Positions 44,201 through 51,229 of a stretch of 64,000 bases of DNA are shown piece after piece (positions within the stretch are counted from its first letter, which is position 1; each line of letters starts with the position of its first letter). The DNA comes from Tuwongella immobilis (lineage in GTDB: Bacteria; Planctomycetota; Planctomycetia; Gemmatales; Gemmataceae), in contig NZ_LR593887.1 of assembly GCF_901538355.1 (NCBI RefSeq), positions 4,750,920-4,814,919 on the forward strand, written 5' to 3'. The notes under the pieces are model-generated. The model did no database searches. It saw only the letters and a list, made by a program, of their open reading frames with translations, and was not told where the DNA came from. The position numbers were made by a program, and so were the translations under genes.

Positions 44201-46308
44201 GGCCGAGTCGGCGCGGCGGCTTGCGGATCGCGCGATGCCTGCGGATTGCTGGCAGGTGCCCCCATGGGCCGATCGCCGGGCTTGCCCGAATTCGCACTCC
44301 CTGCAGACGACTGCGACGGCGCGGGCGAATCGGCCGTCGTGCCATCCGGCAGAAGCCAATCCGATTCCGGCGTGGCACCGGAGAACATATTCGCCAGCGA
44401 GGCATCCCCCGCGAACATCCCTGCCAACGGTTGATCCCCATCCAGCGACGGAATCTCCGAATCCGATCGCGGCGGAATCATCGCCTCGGGTCGCTCGAAT
44501 TCGCGGTCCATGGCGGGCGAGATGGGCATCGAGGCCGACGCGGGCCCCTGCGATTGCGGCACTTGGAAGGTGAGTCGCTGCAGCAAATTGCCATCCAACG
44601 ACCAGACCATTCCAAAGTGATCGCTCCCCAGCGAAATCACCCGCTGCCCATCGGGGGTAAACAGCACGCCAATCACCGCCGCCGAATGGCCGGTGAGTGT
44701 CGCCGTGCAAACCGCCGTTCGCGTGTTCCAGATGCGGATCGTGTGATCCCAACTCGCGGTCGCCACGGCAGTTCCGTCGGGGCTGACAGCAAGGCTGACG
44801 ATTTCCCCAGTGTGACCATGCAGCGTCTGCCATTCGGTGAAATCGTTGATATTCCACAGCTTCACCGAGTGATCCAAACTCCCCGACGCCAGAAGCGGTC
44901 GATTGCGGCAAAAACTCACCGACATGACATCGCCAGTGTGCCCTTCCAGCGTCGCCAGCGACTGGCCGGTCATCACCCGCCACACCCGCACCGATTTATC
45001 CCAACTTCCGCTGGCCAGCAACTGACTATCCGGCGAGAAATGCACACTCGTCACGCGGCGCGTGTGGCCGATCAATTGGCGGACTTCCGCCCCGGAATGC
45101 ACATGCCAGATGCGAACACTTTTGTCCCACCCCGCGCTGGCGAGGTAGTCGCCATTGGGCGAGAACGCCACCCCAGTGACCACGCCCGTGTGCCCCGACA
45201 GCACCCGCACACACTGGCCGCTATTGGGGTCCCAAAGTCGCAGCGTATTGTCCCAACTGGCACTGGCGAGCAGTTGCCCATCGGGTGAGAAGGCGACCGA
45301 ACTGACCACACCATTGTGACCGGTGAACGCCCGCAACGGACGCCCGCTGGGGAAATCCCACAGCAGAATCGATTTATCCCAACTCGCGGTTGCCAATCGG
45401 GTTCCATCCGGCGAGAGCGCCAGATGGGTCAAGTCGCCCTGGTGAGTCAAGGGAAACGGCGATTCGGTTGGCTCGAACGGTGCCACAGGTTTCTCCAGGA
45501 TCGCAACGGGAGCGAGTTCGGGGGAATGGTTCGGGGGTGATTCGGGAGACGATTCGGATGGTCGGGGGGGACGCCTCGCCGGGATCAATCCCAATCGGTC
45601 GGCGATTTGGCGATAGCCGCGGGCGACCACCGAGGTGGGGCTGCTCTGCACCACCGATTGCCCACGCAACACGGCTCGCCCAACTTCGGCATCGTGCGGG
45701 ATCACCGGTTCCAGCAGCGCCGCGCCAAGCGATTCGCGCATGGTGCGGGCCCATTCGCCCGCATCATTGCCACCGGGCGGCAAGGTGAGCACAATTCCGC
45801 GAAGCGAAATCGGGACGACGTTTCGCTCCCGAGCATCCCGCAAGCGCGTCAGGAAGCCCGGCAACGTGCGGATCGCGAACGCTTCGGCTCGCAGCACAAT
45901 CAGCAATTCCTCGCAGACTTGCAGCAGTCGTCGCAGTCCGGATTCTGCAATCGCCGGCGGAGAATCAATCACCAAACAATCGTAAGTTGCCGCGTAAGTT
46001 GGATTCGCAAGCGCGGCCCAAAAATCGGTCGTTGTCGGGGGATTCGTCGCATCCAGCTCAATTGCCGCAACATCCAAGTTGGATTCAACTTGCGACCAGA
46101 ATTGACCATGGTGCGCGATGCCGAAGGGGGGAATGCCAATTTGGGCACGATCCGGCGAGAGTCGCCACGCCGCCACCACACTTTGCAGCGGATCGGTGTC
46201 CACCAGCAAGATGCGCAGCCCCGCCTGGGCCGCTGCCGAGGCGAGATTGATCGCGGTGGTGGTCTTGCCCACTCCGCCTTTCTGGCTGGCGATCAACAGC
46301 TTGCGCAC
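41227..46308 (-). CDS. ParA/MinD-type ATPase fused to 21 WD40 repeats (three seven-bladed propellers)
   Basis: This 1693-residue cytoplasmic protein has an N-terminal ParA/MinD-like ATPase (about residues 1-245). It has the deviant Walker [14 protein letters not shown], switch [16 protein letters not shown] and Walker [12 protein letters not shown] Pro/Ser-rich linker leads to three WD40 blocks of seven repeats each: about residues 287-578, 826-1116 and 1381-1666. Repeats are close to 42 residues with recurring SPDG...LASxSWDxxVRLWD and GH signatures. Blocks are separated by long Pro/Ala/Ser-rich linkers. GTG at 46308 has GGAGG 9 bases upstream and gives [12 protein letters not shown]; the alternative GTG at 46332 adds 8 residues. 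A second ParA-like gene ends immediately upstream. ATP-switched scaffolding of partners is the most natural inference. Confidence 0.9.
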   Translation of the reverse strand: MRKLLIASQKGGVGKTTTAINLASAAAQAGLRILLVDTDPLQSVVAAWRLSPDRAQIGIPPFGIAHHGQFWSQVESNLDVAAIELDATNPPTTTDFWAALANPTYAATYDCLVIDSPPAIAESGLRRLLQVCEELLIVLRAEAFAIRTLPGFLTRLRDARERNVVPISLRGIVLTLPPGGNDAGEWARTMRESLGAALLEPVIPHDAEVGRAVLRGQSVVQSSPTSVVARGYRQIADRLGLIPARRPPRPSESSPESPPNHSPELAPVAILEKPVAPFEPTESPFPLTHQGDLTHLALSPDGTRLATASWDKSILLWDFPSGRPLRAFTGHNGVVSSVAFSPDGQLLASASWDNTLRLWDPNSGQCVRVLSGHTGVVTGVAFSPNGDYLASAGWDKSVRIWHVHSGAEVRQLIGHTRRVTSVHFSPDSQLLASGSWDKSVRVWRVMTGQSLATLEGHTGDVMSVSFCRNRPLLASGSLDHSVKLWNINDFTEWQTLHGHTGEIVSLAVSPDGTAVATASWDHTIRIWNTRTAVCTATLTGHSAAVIGVLFTPDGQRVISLGSDHFGMVWSLDGNLLQRLTFQVPQSQGPASASMPISPAMDREFERPEAMIPPRSDSEIPSLDGDQPLAGMFAGDASLANMFSGATPESDWLLPDGTTADSPAPSQSSAGSANSGKPGDRPMGAPASNPQASRDPQAAAPTRPLAREELVRERPRLIPPGGTNQPVPMSPIVPTAKQTGVAPPMREVPPAPTEAPASPLTPQNAPLNAPQNAPPSEPTAPSAATASELPMNAGMPSPRASGSLPALVTPRSRPSSADLAQQLPAALAPEPPVAFTVVQYSPQGKFLAAGRQNGSVWLYTTGENNPPHAFKGHTGGVFALAFSTDEEILATAGDDGTIRFWQIPTRQSLLELTGHPQRITGLMFSPDSGTLVSASLEGIVKLWYLEEGKPGPSLAGHEGPVHTVSFSPDGKMLVSGGQDGRICIWDVVRVRELRRLEAHSSPVRSLSFSPDGLTLASSSDDGRIKLWDMATFEEWCQFEGHPTGVTCVRVSPQATNLASGGRDQTVGIWHGITGQERFRLKGHRGAVTSVTFSPDGHTLVSAGMDGVLRLWEPYLGKLIDVLGDPKVVAAELEAAQAATDEPIRWGELSNLAFGEGIAAASRLVKSPSKPVMNLAPATPPVEPIAPPQVMSPPPVAPPPVSPPVVPPVATPMPSFSEFILPEGEMPLSAAFRSSPDDLALPDDLPGGAANASDVGMPSLADMQLPSDMRNLPQGRRLPSDKNPLEKSSPSRSDSARPTPPATAPTSTPGGDDEDGPLAPPSPEYLRRPSAFDLNLDDEIALLPGGKLPPASPRPANPPLRPKATTPTRSVSPQRPISPPVPPKETRILLAGVGADGMIVLWDLAGGTEFRNLSGHEGDVNAAIFTPDGERLITAGVDRTVRVWDVESGRVLTQFLGHEADVTALAVSPDGKILASSSWDQSVRLWDLTTGKPRSVLTGHRGAVACVDFSPDGQSLASGSWDRTVKLWNVEDSREKASYRAHEKMVTATAFSPNGLTLITGGWDKMIRLWDLTTNQCIFNATGHSFAVSAVTFLNDGQHLISASWDMTVKLWDLITGTEMRVYRGHSESIRAISLASDGQTLATAGWDGTIRLWVLESEQEQAQLRPPVSKIHSVAFAPLPLSAFAPPSDESPLG

Positions 46309-46332
46309 CCAACCATCCCTCCGCAACGGCAC

Positions 46333-47013
46333 TCAGCCCACGGAATGCGTGCGGCCAATGGCGGTGGCGATCCAGCGATCCACCCGCAGTGCCAAATTCC
46401 GATACGCGACCGAGGCGGGCCCCGTGGGGAGAGGGATACCCGGTTGCTGAGGCCACCCCTGCATGGCGGAATCGATGGGAATGATCGGTTCCAAAAACCA
46501 CGCGCCGTGTCGTTGCCGCAAGCCGTCCAACATGGCCGCCTGCACGGAATCTTGATTATCGTGCATCGCCAGCAGAATGCCAAGGGATTCTAGTTTCGGA
46601 TTCGCGTCTCGGGCACCCGCCAGTCGATCCGCCGCAACTCCCAACGTCCGGAAACTGAGCGGATCGGCCCCACAGACCAGCATCACCCCATCCACTCGAG
46701 CCAACACGGCCGCGCAACTCCGCTCCGTCAAATTCGGACAATCGACCAGCATTCGCTCGGCAAACACCGCGAATGGCTCACCTGCAATTCCATCCGGCGG
46801 AATTTCCGCCATCGTCAATCGCACGCCGGGCCACCCGTCCGTTCCACCGGCATCCGCGGCGAGTCGGGGGATGATTCCGGCGGACGAGCAATCCAGCAGC
46901 TGCGTCTGGCGACCGAATTGGCCCCACCACCACGCCAAGGCCAACGCCGCCGTCGTGCGTCCGGTGCCGCCTTTGTGCCCCGCAATCGCCAATCGATAGC
47001 CGCGTGCGCTCAA
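46333..47013 (-). CDS. Stand-alone ParA/MinD-like ATPase
   Basis: This 226-residue P-loop ATPase is smaller than typical ParA. Deviant Walker A is GHKGGTGRTTAALALAWWW, with Arg in place of the second Lys position. LLDCSSAG stands at the switch I position and MLVDCPNL at Walker B, so the usual aspartates are partly replaced (DCSS instead of DxDP/Q). VDGVMLVCGADPLS and GILLAMHDNQDSVQAAML match the typical later strands. The start is TTG at 47013 with GGGAG 9 bases upstream. It ends just before the ParA-WD40 gene and follows the acidic gene by 6 bases, so it could heterodimerise with the propeller ATPase. Reduced hydrolysis is plausible but unproven. Confidence 0.82.
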   Translation of the reverse strand: MSARGYRLAIAGHKGGTGRTTAALALAWWWGQFGRQTQLLDCSSAGIIPRLAADAGGTDGWPGVRLTMAEIPPDGIAGEPFAVFAERMLVDCPNLTERSCAAVLARVDGVMLVCGADPLSFRTLGVAADRLAGARDANPKLESLGILLAMHDNQDSVQAAMLDGLRQRHGAWFLEPIIPIDSAMQGWPQQPGIPLPTGPASVAYRNLALRVDRWIATAIGRTHSVG

Positions 47014-47019
47014 CCGATC

Positions 47020-47526
47020 TCACTCCCAATCCGGCCAGAAAAATGCGCGATGTTCCGGAGCCACCGGGGGAGATTCGCCGCCAGTCCAATTCGCCGAATT
47101 CGCCGCATCTGCCGCATCTGCCGATTCCGCCGCATCTGCCGATTCTGGCGGGGGTTGCGCATCCGACTCGGCCCGCAACTCCGACTCATCGCCGGATTCC
47201 GCCGATCGTCCCCAATCTGGCGGCAACACCAATTCGGGAGCATCGGCAAACCCGCTCCAATCCGCGTGCAACCATTCCGCCAACGGGATGCCTGATTCCG
47301 GCGTGCCCGCAGGTGGCTCATCCCACGATTCGGAATTGTCCGACGCCTCGTCATCGCTCGCATCATCATCGCTTGCATCTTCGGCCAATCCAGGAATGAT
47401 CCCCCCCATCCCCGGTAACGGCGGAATCGGTCGCGGAACCGGCCCCAGTCGCCCCAGCACCGCCGCGAGTTGCTGCAATTCCTGCTCCACCCAATCCGCC
47501 CAATCTGCGGGATGATCGGCGGTCAT
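47020..47526 (-). CDS. Acidic Asp/Ser/Ala-rich protein of unknown function
   Basis: This 168-residue protein starts with a short helix (DWADWVEQELQQLAAVLGRL) and a Pro/Gly-rich hinge (PVPRPIPPLPGMGG). A strongly acidic low-complexity region follows (EDASDDDASDDEASD), and another Ala/Asp/Ser repeat (ESADAAESADAADAANSANW) lies further on. It ends in HRAFFWPDWE. Tryptophans are frequent. It is not recognised. Its ATG overlaps the upstream kinase stop (ATGA), so it is translationally coupled. The many Ser residues in acidic context could be phosphorylated by the neighbouring kinases; this is inference. Confidence 0.75.
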   Translation of the reverse strand: MTADHPADWADWVEQELQQLAAVLGRLGPVPRPIPPLPGMGGIIPGLAEDASDDDASDDEASDNSESWDEPPAGTPESGIPLAEWLHADWSGFADAPELVLPPDWGRSAESGDESELRAESDAQPPPESADAAESADAADAANSANWTGGESPPVAPEHRAFFWPDWE

Positions 47527-49487
47527 ACGCGACCCCACGTCGGAATTTCGAAGGAATGAATCCGTTGCACCCCATCGGTTTCGCCGATCGCAAGTGCTTG
47601 CACGCCATCGGTCTCGAAAGCAGTGTAGCACGTTTCTGCGGGAAGTTTGCCGAGATTCTCACGCGGTTGCTCCCACCGCCCCCGCCACAGCTCCCCACTG
47701 GGACTCAGTCCCAACCAGCGCCCGACTTCGGCAGATGTCCCCGACTCGACCCACGGATGGATTCCCACCCATGCGAGCGGACCACCGATCGGCGTGATTT
47801 TCCCCATCCGCCAATCCAGAAGTCCCCACCGTGTCGAGGGATGCGCCATTTGCACCAACAGCCGCTCACTCCCCGGCCAACCGCCACCAATCGATTGAAT
47901 CGCATATTCCAACGTGCGTGCCTGTTGCGGAATCGGCGAGCCGAGCACCAATTGATCCCAATTCGCGCCGCAAATGAACAACAGCCGATCGCCGTCCAAC
48001 CAGCGCGCGGCAATCGGCCCGACTCGGTCGGCGTCCAACGGCCCCGTCGCCAGCGTCCGCCCATCGCTCACCGCCAGGAATTGCCAGAACGTCTCGCCCA
48101 GAAATGCCAGCCGATCGTCTGACGCCGCCAGACAGCGCGGCCGATCCCCCAGGCGGATCACCACCGAGCGTGCCCCCGTTCGCGGGCAGATCCGCTCCAG
48201 CGTTCGATCCGATGCCAGCCAGAGTTTCCCCGCACCGTCGCGGGTGACATCCAGCAGTTCCATCCCCACCAGTAACCGCGAGCGCGGCGTTTCGCTCCAA
48301 TCCAAGCGAAAACATCCCACCGATGTACAGGCCACGCCCGTGCGGGTGCCATCTCCGGAGTTGGTCACAAACAGCCGAAAACTCTCCACGCCCAAGAATC
48401 GCTGCTTCGTTTCGATACGTGGAATCTCTCGCGGCGAGCGCACGATGGGGACCGCCGCCGACACGGGTTCCGGCTCGGCGATCACCGCCGGAATCGCAGT
48501 CGCAGGAGTCACCGTCCAGTTCGTTGTCGTCGGCTGCCACTGCTGCAATCGCTGACAGACCGATTCCAGCGTTGGACGATCGGTCGCGGATTTGGCAAGC
48601 AGTTGCTCCAACAGCGCGACCCAATCGGCGGGTAACGATGCGGCAATTGGGGGCGATTGGCGAAGATGGGCCAGCGCGAGTTGTGCGGGTGCCCCTTCAA
48701 AGGGAAGATTCCCGTGTAACAATTCGAACAGCATCACCCCCAACGCATAGACATCGGAGGCGGGCGAAGTTTCGCCGTGGAATTGTTCGGGGGCCATGTA
48801 CGCGGGGGAACCGGAAATGGTCGGCAATTCGCCTTCGGGTGGCGTTCCACGGGAGATGGATCGAGCCAGGCCGAAATCGGCAAGTTTGAGACGAATCTGC
48901 GGATCATCCAACCGCGAAGACGGCTTGACCAGGAGCACGTTTTCCGGCTTGAGATCGCGATGCACCACCCCTTGCCGATGGGCCGCTTGCAATCCCAGGG
49001 CGATCTGAAGCCCCAACCGCGCGACCGATTCGAGGGGTAGGCGCCCCCCGGCCCGCCGCATTCGGCTGATGAGCGGTCGCAAACTACCACCGGGACAGTA
49101 TTCCAGAATCAGATAGCGGCGTGTTGGGCCAGCCTCCATCAGATTGATGATTCGCACCACATGCGGATCATTCAAGCGAAACAGAGCGGAGAGTTCGCGG
49201 TAGAAACTGCCGGACTGAGCGGAATGCTGTTCAAAGCATTTGAGGGCCACCGATTCGCCCGTTTGCCGATCGCGGGCATGCCACACCGTGGCATACGCTC
49301 CGGTTCCCAGATGCGTTTCGAGCGAATAGCGATCCCCGAGGTCCGCGAGAATCGCCGCACGAGCGGCAGAATGATCAGTTCCCGGAAAGATTTGCCCCGT
49401 GTACCAAGCATCGGAATCCGAAGAGGTGGTCACCGTCGGGAGTTCCCCGGCTTGCGAAGCCGATTCGGGGCCTGAATGCTGGCCCAA
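47523..49487 (-). CDS. Ser/Thr protein kinase with C-terminal propeller-like region
   Basis: This 654-residue Hanks-type kinase has no transmembrane segment. The kinase domain covers roughly residues 54-320: glycine loop LGTGAYATVWHA, Lys in VALKCFE, catalytic VVHRDLKPENVLL, DFGLARS, and APE in YMAPEQFHGE. All catalytic residues are intact. The last 300 residues have repeated beta-strand segments (LLDVTRDGAGKLWLASDRTL, RPRCLAASDDRLAFLG, WLDGDRLLFICG) suggesting a beta-propeller sensor. The ORF opens with TTG at 49487 without a clear ribosome site; GTG at 49433 is an alternative. It precedes the acidic protein with overlapping start/stop. Confidence 0.9.
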   Translation of the reverse strand: MGQHSGPESASQAGELPTVTTSSDSDAWYTGQIFPGTDHSAARAAILADLGDRYSLETHLGTGAYATVWHARDRQTGESVALKCFEQHSAQSGSFYRELSALFRLNDPHVVRIINLMEAGPTRRYLILEYCPGGSLRPLISRMRRAGGRLPLESVARLGLQIALGLQAAHRQGVVHRDLKPENVLLVKPSSRLDDPQIRLKLADFGLARSISRGTPPEGELPTISGSPAYMAPEQFHGETSPASDVYALGVMLFELLHGNLPFEGAPAQLALAHLRQSPPIAASLPADWVALLEQLLAKSATDRPTLESVCQRLQQWQPTTTNWTVTPATAIPAVIAEPEPVSAAVPIVRSPREIPRIETKQRFLGVESFRLFVTNSGDGTRTGVACTSVGCFRLDWSETPRSRLLVGMELLDVTRDGAGKLWLASDRTLERICPRTGARSVVIRLGDRPRCLAASDDRLAFLGETFWQFLAVSDGRTLATGPLDADRVGPIAARWLDGDRLLFICGANWDQLVLGSPIPQQARTLEYAIQSIGGGWPGSERLLVQMAHPSTRWGLLDWRMGKITPIGGPLAWVGIHPWVESGTSAEVGRWLGLSPSGELWRGRWEQPRENLGKLPAETCYTAFETDGVQALAIGETDGVQRIHSFEIPTWGRV

Positions 49488-49540
49488 GCCGCGATTTCAG
49501 CAACCGCATCTCAAGCCAGCGACGCAGGATCGGAAACAAT

Positions 49541-50029
49541 TCACTCCCAAACGAACATCGACATAATCGATTGCACTTGCACGGTCGGATCGGTTTCGCG
49601 CGGTGCATTCGGATCACCGGCCTTCGGGGCATTCCGCCAATTGACCGCTTGCAGGAATGTCCCGGTCGGCTTGGACAAATCGACCGGTTCCGGTGGCAGA
49701 TTCTTGACCAGCGGCTCATCGATCGCCGGATCATCATCGAGCGACGCCGGTGCCGTCGGGACAACCACCGCCGGGGCGGGCGGCGCGACTGGTTCGGGGC
49801 GATTGGCCCAATTCACCGATTGCCAAAATTGCGTACCCGCCGAATTGGCAACGGGTTGCGGCAATCGAACTGGGGTGTAAACCACCTCAGTTTGAATCGG
49901 CGGAAGCTGATTGTTGACGACGGGGGTTCCCGAGGCCGGAATTTCGCGGCTGCCTCCGGGGAGAATTTCGGCCAGCAACTTCGAAATCTGGCTGACTTCG
50001 GGAACGGTTTCAGAGCGTGTCGGCAACAT
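49541..50029 (-). CDS. Pro-rich protein with duplicated VNW motif
   Basis: This 162-residue protein starts with a helix (PEVSQISKLLAEIL) and is otherwise Pro/Val/Ala-rich and probably disordered. Two copies of a short motif, GTQFWQSVNWANRP (residues 65-78) and GTFLQAVNWRNAP (123-135), stand out. They share the pattern GT-F-(W/L)-Q-(S/A)-VNW-(A/R)-N. It ends in a hydrophobic tail (SIMSMFVWE). AAGGA lies 7 bases before the ATG at 50029. The repeated motif looks like a docking or scaffold peptide. It lies between ferredoxin and kinase genes. I do not recognise a family. Confidence 0.75.
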   Translation of the reverse strand: MLPTRSETVPEVSQISKLLAEILPGGSREIPASGTPVVNNQLPPIQTEVVYTPVRLPQPVANSAGTQFWQSVNWANRPEPVAPPAPAVVVPTAPASLDDDPAIDEPLVKNLPPEPVDLSKPTGTFLQAVNWRNAPKAGDPNAPRETDPTVQVQSIMSMFVWE

Positions 50030-50071
50030 GGCACAATCCTTGGAGCATCGCGACCGGCGCAATCAACGGTT

Positions 50072-50539
50072 TCAGCTTCCTTTGAGCGATTCCACTTCGA
50101 CGTTCAATTCTTTGAGTTGTTCCAATCGGGTGCGGGTAATAATCTTCCCTTTTTCGATCAGAATTGAGCCGTTGATCGGATGCAAAATATTTTGGGCGGC
50201 CCGTTGCCCCAGCATCGACATCAGATCTTCGGCCCGTTCAATATACATCCCCTCGGGCAGTTGGACCACCAGACCATCGCCGAGAACGCGGCACTGGCAG
50301 GCCAGGCGCGAGGATTGATCGACGCCGGTGATGAACGATAAGGTCCGCGATTCCCGCGGGGTCATTTCGGTCAGTTGTTCCATGCCCGACTTGATATGGA
50401 CATGGCACGTCGCGCATAACCCCTTGCCACCACAGGCCATCAGCACATTCAGATTCTTGGCCAACAATGCCTGGAGCAAGTCCGTGCCGGTGGGAATGGC
50501 TTGGACTTCGTTAATTGGTTGGAATGTCAACGATTTCAT
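50072..50539 (-). CDS. 2Fe-2S ferredoxin with C-terminal extension
   Basis: This 155-residue electron carrier has cysteine ligands Cys36, Cys42, Cys45 and Cys81 in ACGGKGLCATC and ACQCRV, the plant/vertebrate-type Cx5Cx2C...C spacing. Residues 110-155 form an extension (NILHPINGSILIEKGKIITR, then a helix LEQLKELNVEVE) that is not part of the ferredoxin fold. Its ATG overlaps the stop of the heme-oxygenase-like gene, so the two are coupled. Heme oxygenases need an electron donor, often ferredoxin, so the pair is functionally coherent. Confidence 0.9.
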   Translation of the reverse strand: MKSLTFQPINEVQAIPTGTDLLQALLAKNLNVLMACGGKGLCATCHVHIKSGMEQLTEMTPRESRTLSFITGVDQSSRLACQCRVLGDGLVVQLPEGMYIERAEDLMSMLGQRAAQNILHPINGSILIEKGKIITRTRLEQLKELNVEVESLKGS

Positions 50540-51198
50540 GCGACCGGATTCTCCAGGGGAGCCTGCGTGGCGGTCGCACCGACGGTCTGGCCGGTTCGAG
50601 GCAGGGCTGCGTAAATGTGAAACAGTCCCGTCATCGTCTCAATGGCGGCTTCGGCCACTTGCTGCTGCAATTCCGCACTCAGTGGCAACGAATCGAGTGC
50701 GGATTTGAACGACATCCACCGAGCCACCTGATTCTGGCTTGCATCTAAATGATAATCAATGCCCTGCCCCGGTTCGACGGGCACTTGCAGGGCTTTGGCC
50801 ACCTGTTTGGCCAGGAGCCGCGAGCCCATCCGCGACCCTTCAAAAATATACAGGCAACCCAAGAGGGCAATCGGTTCGGACTGCGACCACTGCCGAATCT
50901 TGGCGATCAACGCTTCGGTTTCGGGGAGAATCGGCAACGCGGGACTGACCGTTGGAATTTTCGCCAAATCGGTCTGCAACGCCACGATGCGAGCCATTTC
51001 CGGTTGGAAGAGGTCGATCCGATTGCGGACCAACTCCGATTCCAGAACTTCATGCAACGCAAGCAGTTGCGTCAATAGATCCCGATAATCGTCGGCCAAC
51101 ACGGTCCCGGACGCAATCTGTTGGGGCATGGGCAGCCGTTCGAGCCGATCGTGCAGATCCGCCATCCCGGTCCGAATTTGGTGAACGAGTTCACTCAT
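50536..51198 (-). CDS. Heme-oxygenase-like protein
   Basis: This 220-residue all-helical protein fits the heme oxygenase family. LHDRLERLPM places a His at about residue 16, in the position of the proximal heme ligand. LLALHEVLESEL and the distal-helix-type motif LYIFEGSRMGSRLL match bacterial (BphO/HO-type) members. Such enzymes cleave heme to biliverdin, CO and iron. ATG at 51198 is preceded by GGGAG. The stop overlaps the ferredoxin ATG. No phytochrome is in the window, so the product's use is unknown. A heme-sensing non-enzymatic role is possible. Confidence 0.82.
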   Translation of the reverse strand: MSELVHQIRTGMADLHDRLERLPMPQQIASGTVLADDYRDLLTQLLALHEVLESELVRNRIDLFQPEMARIVALQTDLAKIPTVSPALPILPETEALIAKIRQWSQSEPIALLGCLYIFEGSRMGSRLLAKQVAKALQVPVEPGQGIDYHLDASQNQVARWMSFKSALDSLPLSAELQQQVAEAAIETMTGLFHIYAALPRTGQTVGATATQAPLENPVA

Positions 51199-51229
51199 GG
51201 CAACCTGCTCCCGCGATCCCATAATCGAA

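Noticed and set aside
43561-45288. Long plus-strand open frame of 575 codons inside the ParA-WD40 gene
   Set aside because: It is antisense to WD40 repeats. Composition is Arg/His-rich and repetitive, as expected from the reverse of SPDG/WD codons, with no start signal.
42000-45450. Apparent tandem repeats with about 126-base period
   Set aside because: These follow from the 42-residue WD40 repeat; codon use varies between copies, so they are protein repeats rather than satellite DNA or CRISPR.
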